The notes beneath the pieces are model-generated. The model saw nothing but the letters and a program-made list of their open reading frames with translations. It did no database searches and had not been told where the DNA came from. This document shows, in pieces, positions 7,125 through 11,407 of a DNA stretch of 11,407 bases. Within the stretch, counting starts at the first letter, position 1; the number at the start of each line of letters is the position of its first letter. The position numbers and the translations under genes were made by a program. Source of the stretch: Firmicutes bacterium UBA6226 (GTDB lineage Bacteria > Bacillota_A > Clostridia > Peptostreptococcales > Acidaminobacteraceae); NCBI GenBank assembly GCA_002441045.1, contig DJWQ01000044.1, forward strand, positions 20,111 through 31,517. The letters run 5' to 3'.

Positions 7125-7667
7125 CTATTTATACTCCTCAAGCTCTTCTATATTTTCACGTACAGTATGAAGAATTTTTGAAAGATTCACTTCAACACGT
7201 CTCATGATATCTTCCGCATAGTCATAAGAACCCGTTCGAATTCCCTCAGCCTTTTCTTCAGCATCAGTTAAAATTTCTTGAGCCTTCATTCTAGCTTGTC
7301 TTACGATTTCATGTTCATTAACCAACTCTTTAGCTCGATTGGTTGCATTAATTAAAATTTCTGTTTCTTGTGCTTTTGCTGTTTCAACGATTCTTAATTC
7401 CTCGTGGCGTGCATTATTAACGAGTTCGTCAGCGATTTGTGTGGCTTCTTCAATGATTTGAGACTTTTGTGATTTAATGAATCTAACTTGTTGATATTCA
7501 TCAGGCAACATCATATTAATGTCCTTGATGATGCTAAGGAATTCCTGACGATCTACAAGAATCTTTCCCGTAAGAGGCACAGTAGGTGAAGCCTCAAGCT
7601 TATCTTCAAATTCTTCTAGCAATTCTAATACTCTTAGTTCTAATTCCTGAATTTTACTTGTGCTCAT
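7125..7667 (-). CDS. Coiled-coil protein of a clostridial ATPase-like family, function unknown
   Basis: A 180-residue charged, hydrophilic protein without signal peptide or membrane segment. After a leucine-rich N-terminal helix (residues 5-25), it has [17 protein letters not shown] (34-50) and [15 protein letters not shown], a conserved front end. From about 60 to 175 it is almost entirely helix-forming with heptad-like spacing and alanine/glutamate-rich stretches, such as [19 protein letters not shown]. Relatives beside coaD in Clostridia are usually annotated as ATPase, V-ATPase subunit H-like or DivIVA-like. No nucleotide-binding motif is visible, so an ATPase activity is not supported. 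A scaffold or cell-envelope role is only a guess. GGGAGG precedes the ATG. The gene overlaps the 3' end of coaD by 14 bp, implying translational coupling. Confidence 0.75.
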   Translation of the reverse strand: MSTSKIQELELRVLELLEEFEDKLEASPTVPLTGKILVDRQEFLSIIKDINMMLPDEYQQVRFIKSQKSQIIEEATQIADELVNNARHEELRIVETAKAQETEILINATNRAKELVNEHEIVRQARMKAQEILTDAEEKAEGIRTGSYDYAEDIMRRVEVNLSKILHTVRENIEELEEYK

Positions 7668-8148
7668 TTGAACCTCCCAACTTTTTATTTATAGCCGCTT
7701 TAACTTCTTCATTGACGAAATTTGTAATATCGCCACCAAAGCTTGCGACTTCTTTTACGATACTGGAACTTAAGTACATGTAATCTGTTCGCGTCATGAT
7801 AAATACCGTTTCAATCTCACGGCACAGCTTTTGGTTAACGCTTGCCATTTGAAATTCAGCTTCAAAATCTGAAATAGCCCTAAGGCCCTTAACCAACACG
7901 CGAACGTCGTTGTTTCTTAAGTAATCAACTAAGAGCCCTTCATGACGATCTATTTCTACGTTAGGTAAATGCTGAGTCGATTTTTTAAGCAGTTCAACAC
8001 GTTCATCCACATCAAACATGGGTTTCTTATTGTGATTATACATAACTGCAACGATTACTTTGTCAAAAATTTTACACGATCTTTCTATTATATCTAAATG
8101 ACCTAATGTAACTGGATCAAAACTCCCTGGATAAACTGCAACTTTCAT
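7654..8148 (-). CDS. coaD: Phosphopantetheine adenylyltransferase
   Basis: Fourth step of coenzyme A synthesis: transfers AMP from ATP to 4'-phosphopantetheine, giving dephospho-CoA. The protein is 164 residues, normal for the hexameric bacterial enzyme. The nucleotidyltransferase motif is [16 protein letters not shown] (6-21) with His17 of the HxGH-type site. Further matches are NKKPMF (40-45), [17 protein letters not shown] (86-102) and the ATP-binding [15 protein letters not shown] (126-140). AGGAGG lies five bases before the ATG. The start codon shares one base with the rsmD stop (TAATG), and its end overlaps the next gene, so rsmD, coaD and the coiled-coil gene form a tight operon. Confidence 0.97.
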   Translation of the reverse strand: MKVAVYPGSFDPVTLGHLDIIERSCKIFDKVIVAVMYNHNKKPMFDVDERVELLKKSTQHLPNVEIDRHEGLLVDYLRNNDVRVLVKGLRAISDFEAEFQMASVNQKLCREIETVFIMTRTDYMYLSSSIVKEVASFGGDITNFVNEEVKAAINKKLGGSNEHK

Positions 8149-8696
8149 TAGAGCCTCCTAAATACAGTAACGCCAATTTTACCATATTTCTTTTCTTTAA
8201 TTACTTCTAAGTTCTCATATTCCCATTCGAGATCTGTATCTCCAATAGCATGTTCAACAACCACTAATCCATTTTCACTGAGTAAGTTATGCATCGCGAT
8301 TTTTTCAAGTGATTGTTTGACATGCCCCTTATTATATGGCGGGTCCATCATAATAATCTTATATTTATTTGCGGTTTCTTTGTCTAGAAAACCATACACT
8401 TCAGACAAGACAGTAACTGCGTTTGCAGTTAATTTAGTTTTATCTAAATTTTTCTCAATAATTGACATGGCCGACTTGCTTTGTTCTACCAAATAAACAC
8501 GACTTGCTCCTCTGCTTAACAGTTCAATGCCAAGTGCACCTGAGCCCGAAAACAAATCTAAGCAAACAGAATCATAAATATAGGGTTGTAGCATACTAAA
8601 AACGGCTTCCTTAACTCGATCAGTCGTCGGTCTTGTATCTAGCCCTTCTAAAGCATTTAAAACGATACCTCTTGCACTTCCTGATATGACACGCAT
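8148..8696 (-). CDS. rsmD: 16S rRNA (guanine966-N2)-methyltransferase RsmD
   Basis: S-adenosylmethionine-dependent methyltransferase that modifies G966 (E. coli numbering) of 16S rRNA during small-subunit assembly. The protein is 182 residues from the chosen start. The N-terminus [10 protein letters not shown] and [16 protein letters not shown] (21-36) are family hallmarks. SAM-binding motif I is [12 protein letters not shown] (47-58), and the catalytic motif DPPYNKG begins at 118. The start is the ATG at 8694-8696, with AAAGGATG upstream. A further in-frame ATG at 8729 lies within the -10 box of the promoter at 8728-8755 and has no ribosome binding site, so it cannot be on that transcript. 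First gene of the rsmD-coaD operon. Confidence 0.94.
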   Translation of the reverse strand: MRVISGSARGIVLNALEGLDTRPTTDRVKEAVFSMLQPYIYDSVCLDLFSGSGALGIELLSRGASRVYLVEQSKSAMSIIEKNLDKTKLTANAVTVLSEVYGFLDKETANKYKIIMMDPPYNKGHVKQSLEKIAMHNLLSENGLVVVEHAIGDTDLEWEYENLEVIKEKKYGKIGVTVFRRL

Positions 8697-8727
8697 TCTT
8701 TCATCCTTTAATATATAGTAACACTTC

Positions 8728-8755
8728 ATTATAACACTTTATAGATAGGTTTCAA
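8728..8755 (-). promoter_or_regulatory. Probable sigma-A promoter for rsmD-coaD operon
   Basis: On the minus strand TTGAAA (8755-8750) and TATAAT (8733-8728) are separated by 16 bases. The predicted start near 8721 leaves about 25 bases before the rsmD ATG. The -35 box lies in one arm of the inverted repeat at 8744-8776. Confidence 0.75.
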
Positions 8756-8800
8756 AATCAAAATTTGAAATCTATCGCCTTATTTCAATAGGTATAAGGC
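8744..8800. repeat. Two tandem inverted repeats between recG and rsmD
   Basis: The first pair is GCCTTAT (8777-8783) and ATAAGGC (8794-8800), directly after the recG stop. The second is GATAG-TTTCAAA (8744-8756) against TTTGAAA-CTATC (8764-8776), with one mismatch and a seven-base loop. Read on the minus strand they could form two successive hairpins ending recG transcripts, but there is no true T-run after the second. The second also overlaps the -35 box of the rsmD promoter, so it could be an operator. Confidence 0.5.
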
Positions 8801-8801
8801 A

Positions 8802-10823
8802 CTAAAGCGTAAACCATTTTTCAAGGTTGTTATTCTGTTTTTGGATGAGCTCTTTAAATTCAGTATTTCCCATTTGATATTCATCAATAACGATTCTAAT
8901 ATGCTTTTGAACCTCTGATAATATGTCTTGATGTTTTATCAAATTCGCCAGTTTTAGTTCTGGAATACCATGCTGTCTCAAACCAAAAACCTCACCAGGA
9001 CCACGCAATTCTAAGTCTTTTTCTGCCACCACAAAGCCATCACCCGAATTAACTAATGTCTCAACACGTTCCTTTGAAGTAGAAGATAATTTGTCACTCA
9101 AAAGGAAACAGTAGGATTGTTCATCGCCTCTGCCGACGCGGCCTCTTAGCTGATGTAGTTGTGAAAGTCCAAATCTTTCTGTATTTAGGATTACCATCAT
9201 CGTCGCATTAGACACATGTATACCAACTTCTATAACTGTGGTTGATACTAAGGCTGCAATTTCACCAGACTTAAACTGGTGCATGATTTCATCTTTCTCT
9301 ATCGCCTTCAATTTGCCATGAATCAGTCCAACCTTATGCGGTGAAAGTTTTAGCTTTAATTCTTCATATAGCTCTTCAGCGGACTTTAAATCCATTGTTT
9401 CTGATACTTCAATGAGCGGACAGACGAAGTAGGCTTGTCTACCCTCATTCAATTTTGAAACTATAAAATCATACATTTCGGATTGCTTTGACTTACCAAC
9501 AAAATGCGTCTTGATCGGTTTTCGTCCACTTGGCATTTGACCTATAACAGAGACGTCCATATCTCCATATATAATCAACGAAAGCGTTCTTGGGATAGGT
9601 GTCGCTGACATAATCAACGCATGAGGTCTTAATGACTTTTGGAGTGCTGAGAGTCTTTGTCTAATGCCAAATCGATGTTGTTCATCTGTAACGACTACCC
9701 CCAGTTGTTTAAATTTTACATCTTCTTGTAAGACAGCGTGTGTGCCTATGATGACACTTATTTCACCTTCAGATATTTGCGTTTTGATCCGCTTCTTTTC
9801 TGAATTTGTTATGTTTGATGTTAAAAGACAGCTTCGAATCTCCGGATATAACTTGATAAAATTCTCATAGTGCTGCTCTGCAAGAAGTGTTGTAGGTGCC
9901 AACAAGATACTCTGATATCCGTTCTCATGGGCAGCCAATAAAGTTAAAAAAGCGATAACCGTCTTGCCAGAACCTACATCCCCCTGAACCAGGCGGTTCA
10001 TACTGTAACCGCTCTTTAAATCTTCACAAATTTCGAGCATTACTTTTTCTTGTGCTTCCGTTAATTGGAAAGGCAATCTCATTTTATAATCATTTAGCCG
10101 TTCCAATGAAAACGAAGGTAAGTTGGGCTTGTGATAATTGAGTTTTAATAGCATCAAACGCAATTGCAAGAAAAACAATTCCTCGTAAACCAGTCTTTTC
10201 TTCGCTAATTTATAATTTTCACGCGATGATGGAAAATGGATCTCTTTAAGCGAAAATTTTAAAGAAGATAAGTTAGCAAGCTTTATTAACCCCTCTGGAA
10301 GCGTTTCCTCCAGCTGGTTGAGGCAATAAGATAAAACTTGTCTATGAATGGCTATTAACTCAGTTTGTGTTATGCCATTGGTCGAATTGTAAACAGGTAC
10401 TACACTTAAAAATTCTTTATTAGTTAGCGGAGCATATTCAGGTTGCATTATTTTAAAATTTGGTCCATTTTTCTCAATTTTTCCATAAAAGAAATATCGG
10501 GATCCCTCTTCAAAATGACTTAAAATGTATTGCGCATTAAAAAAGACAATCTCACCCGTATAGTAATCAGATCGTACATCTAACAGAAGCATTTCCTTTC
10601 TAGTTTTAGCGATATACTTCGTTCTTTTGCGAACAACGATCCCTTCAATCACTTGAACATCGCCTGAAGTAATATCAGATACCTTTTTTACTGTCCTTCT
10701 GTCTACATATCTAAAGGGATAGTCAAACAAAACATCATTATAAGTTTCAAGACCGAGTTTTTTTAGTCTTTGTGCTTTTTTTTCACCGACGCCTTTCAAG
10801 AGCGTTAAAGGTTGTTTAAACAA
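8802..10823 (-). CDS. recG: ATP-dependent DNA helicase RecG
   Basis: Double-stranded DNA translocase that remodels stalled replication forks and Holliday junctions. About 673 residues, normal for the family. An N-terminal LKGVGEKKAQRLKKLGL region and OB-fold wedge domain precede the superfamily 2 helicase core: Walker A GDVGSGKT (281-288), DEQHRFG (380-386), MSATPIPRT (405-413), motif V near 530, and QLRGRVGRG (558-566), then GPGEVFGLRQHG. Motif V reads VIEVGIHVSNA where the family normally has VIEVGVDVPNA. The start is a TTG at 10821-10823, with GAGGTG four bases upstream, the spacing also seen at plsX. The alternative ATG at 10833-10835 has no ribosome binding site and overlaps this one; it would add four residues. 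It lies after fakA, as in many Firmicutes. Confidence 0.95.
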   Translation of the reverse strand: MFKQPLTLLKGVGEKKAQRLKKLGLETYNDVLFDYPFRYVDRRTVKKVSDITSGDVQVIEGIVVRKRTKYIAKTRKEMLLLDVRSDYYTGEIVFFNAQYILSHFEEGSRYFFYGKIEKNGPNFKIMQPEYAPLTNKEFLSVVPVYNSTNGITQTELIAIHRQVLSYCLNQLEETLPEGLIKLANLSSLKFSLKEIHFPSSRENYKLAKKRLVYEELFFLQLRLMLLKLNYHKPNLPSFSLERLNDYKMRLPFQLTEAQEKVMLEICEDLKSGYSMNRLVQGDVGSGKTVIAFLTLLAAHENGYQSILLAPTTLLAEQHYENFIKLYPEIRSCLLTSNITNSEKKRIKTQISEGEISVIIGTHAVLQEDVKFKQLGVVVTDEQHRFGIRQRLSALQKSLRPHALIMSATPIPRTLSLIIYGDMDVSVIGQMPSGRKPIKTHFVGKSKQSEMYDFIVSKLNEGRQAYFVCPLIEVSETMDLKSAEELYEELKLKLSPHKVGLIHGKLKAIEKDEIMHQFKSGEIAALVSTTVIEVGIHVSNATMMVILNTERFGLSQLHQLRGRVGRGDEQSYCFLLSDKLSSTSKERVETLVNSGDGFVVAEKDLELRGPGEVFGLRQHGIPELKLANLIKHQDILSEVQKHIRIVIDEYQMGNTEFKELIQKQNNNLEKWFTL

Positions 10824-10826
10824 ATG

Positions 10827-10833
10827 CCACCTC
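10827..10833 (-). promoter_or_regulatory. Ribosome binding site supporting a TTG start for recG
   Basis: On the minus strand GAGGTGG precedes CAT and then TTG. The upstream ATG at 10835 contributes bases to this site, so it is unlikely to be the initiator. Confidence 0.65.
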
Positions 10834-10837
10834 ATTA

Positions 10838-10890
10838 TTAAAAAAACAGCAAGGCTAAGCAAATAAGCTTATTTGCAAGTCTTGCTGTTT
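10838..10890 (-). terminator. Nested-palindrome terminator between fakA and recG
   Basis: Outer arms AAACAGCAAG and CTTGCTGTTT (10844-10853 with 10881-10890) enclose a perfect 18-base palindrome, GCAAATAAGCTTATTTGC (10859-10876). On the minus strand the outer stem is followed directly by seven T (10846-10840). It lies 19 bases after the fakA stop and only six bases before the recG ribosome binding site. Confidence 0.85.
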
Positions 10891-10909
10891 GACTCAATTA
10901 CTATATTTT

Positions 10910-11407
10910 TTACTCAATTGAAAAAACATAATAGTATACAGGTTGTCCACCTGCGTACATATCCACTTCTAAATCAGGATATTTTTCTTCGATTAATGTA
11001 ACTACCTTCTCTGCATCTGCTTCAGTCACATCAGAACCATAATACACTGATAAGATCTCAGAATCAGCACCTATCGTATTTCCAATCGCTTCTAATATAA
11101 CATCCTCAATTGACTTTCCTACGCCTTTGATATCGCCATCAGAAACTGCAAGATAATCGTCTTTCTCGATTGTTAAATCATTAAATGTCGTATTTCTCAC
11201 AGAATATGTGATTTGGATGGTCTTTACTGTACTTAAGCTTGCTAGCATCGCTTCATAGTTTTCTTCAGCAGAAACGTCTCTATCAAATGCTAACATAGCT
11301 GTGATACATTGTGGCATCGTCTTTGAAGGAATCACATATACATCTTTATCTGATAATTCCTTTGCTTGATTTGCAGCCATAATGATATTGCTATTATTTG
11401 GGAATAA
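10910..11407 (-). CDS. fakA: Fatty acid kinase ATP-binding subunit FakA, C-terminal part (truncated by window edge)
   Basis: The last 165 residues of a DAK-phosphatase-like protein (YloV/FakA); the frame stays open through base 11407, so the 5' part is outside the window and the internal ATG at 11380 is not the start. The visible part starts LFPNNSNIIMAANQA, followed by VYVIPSKTMPQCITAMLAFD, both typical of the FakA central/C-terminal region, and ends GGQPVYYYVFSIE. With a FakB fatty-acid-binding partner, FakA phosphorylates free fatty acids to acyl-phosphates, the same product made by PlsX. The N-terminal DhaL-like ATP-binding domain cannot be seen. In Firmicutes this gene regularly precedes recG. 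A terminator follows it. Confidence 0.92.
   Translation of the reverse strand, partial: LFPNNSNIIMAANQAKELSDKDVYVIPSKTMPQCITAMLAFDRDVSAEENYEAMLASLSTVKTIQITYSVRNTTFNDLTIEKDDYLAVSDGDIKGVGKSIEDVILEAIGNTIGADSEILSVYYGSDVTEADAEKVVTLIEEKYPDLEVDMYAGGQPVYYYVFSIE

Noticed and set aside
10824..10862. Longer recG start inside the terminator hairpin
   Set aside because: The ATG at 10862 lies within the hairpin, without a ribosome binding site; the TTG at 10823 has one.
1..11407. CRISPR arrays, insertion sequences, tRNA genes, riboswitches
   Set aside because: No regularly spaced repeats, transposase frames, tRNA cloverleaf or known riboswitch core was seen by eye; the gaps are short and accounted for by promoters, terminators and the listed repeats.

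Overview
The window looks like core chromosome of a low-GC Gram-positive anaerobe, most likely class Clostridia. The base composition is AT-rich, Shine-Dalgarno sites are strong (AGGAGG, GAGGTG), and promoters match sigma-A. The gene neighbourhoods are typical of Firmicutes: fakA-recG-rsmD-coaD and ackA-yceD-rpmF-plsX. The genus cannot be fixed from the sequence. No rRNA, tRNA, insertion sequence, CRISPR array or prophage gene is visible.

Layout from left to right. (1) The 5' part of rnc (RNase III) runs off the left edge on the minus strand. (2) A Atg22/UMF1-type MFS transporter (minus) follows, with a clear terminator. (3) A minus-strand block ackA > yceD > rpmF > plsX links acetate metabolism, the ribosome and phospholipid synthesis. 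ackA has its own promoter, yceD-rpmF has a perfect-consensus promoter just after ackA, and a terminator separates rpmF from plsX. (4) Divergently on the plus strand lie tmcAL and thyX, which overlap. (5) A bidirectional terminator separates thyX from a convergent minus-strand operon, rsmD > coaD > a coiled-coil protein of a clostridial 'ATPase-like' family. (6) recG and the 3' part of fakA (both minus) fill the right end, separated by an unusual nested-palindrome terminator that abuts the recG ribosome binding site.

Themes. Acetate and acetyl-phosphate are handled by AckA. TmcAL, divergent from ackA, uses acetate and ATP to acetylate tRNA. PlsX makes acyl-phosphate from acyl-ACP, while FakA makes acyl-phosphate from free fatty acid, so both routes to the PlsY substrate are present. 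rpmF, yceD, rsmD, tmcAL and rnc concern ribosome or tRNA biogenesis. CoaD supplies CoA.

I saw no convincing undescribed system. The observations most worth a second look are the divergent flavin-binding motif of ThyX, the terminator against recG, the terminator plus palindrome between rpmF and plsX, a 16-bp palindrome in the ackA leader, and altered motif V residues in RecG.
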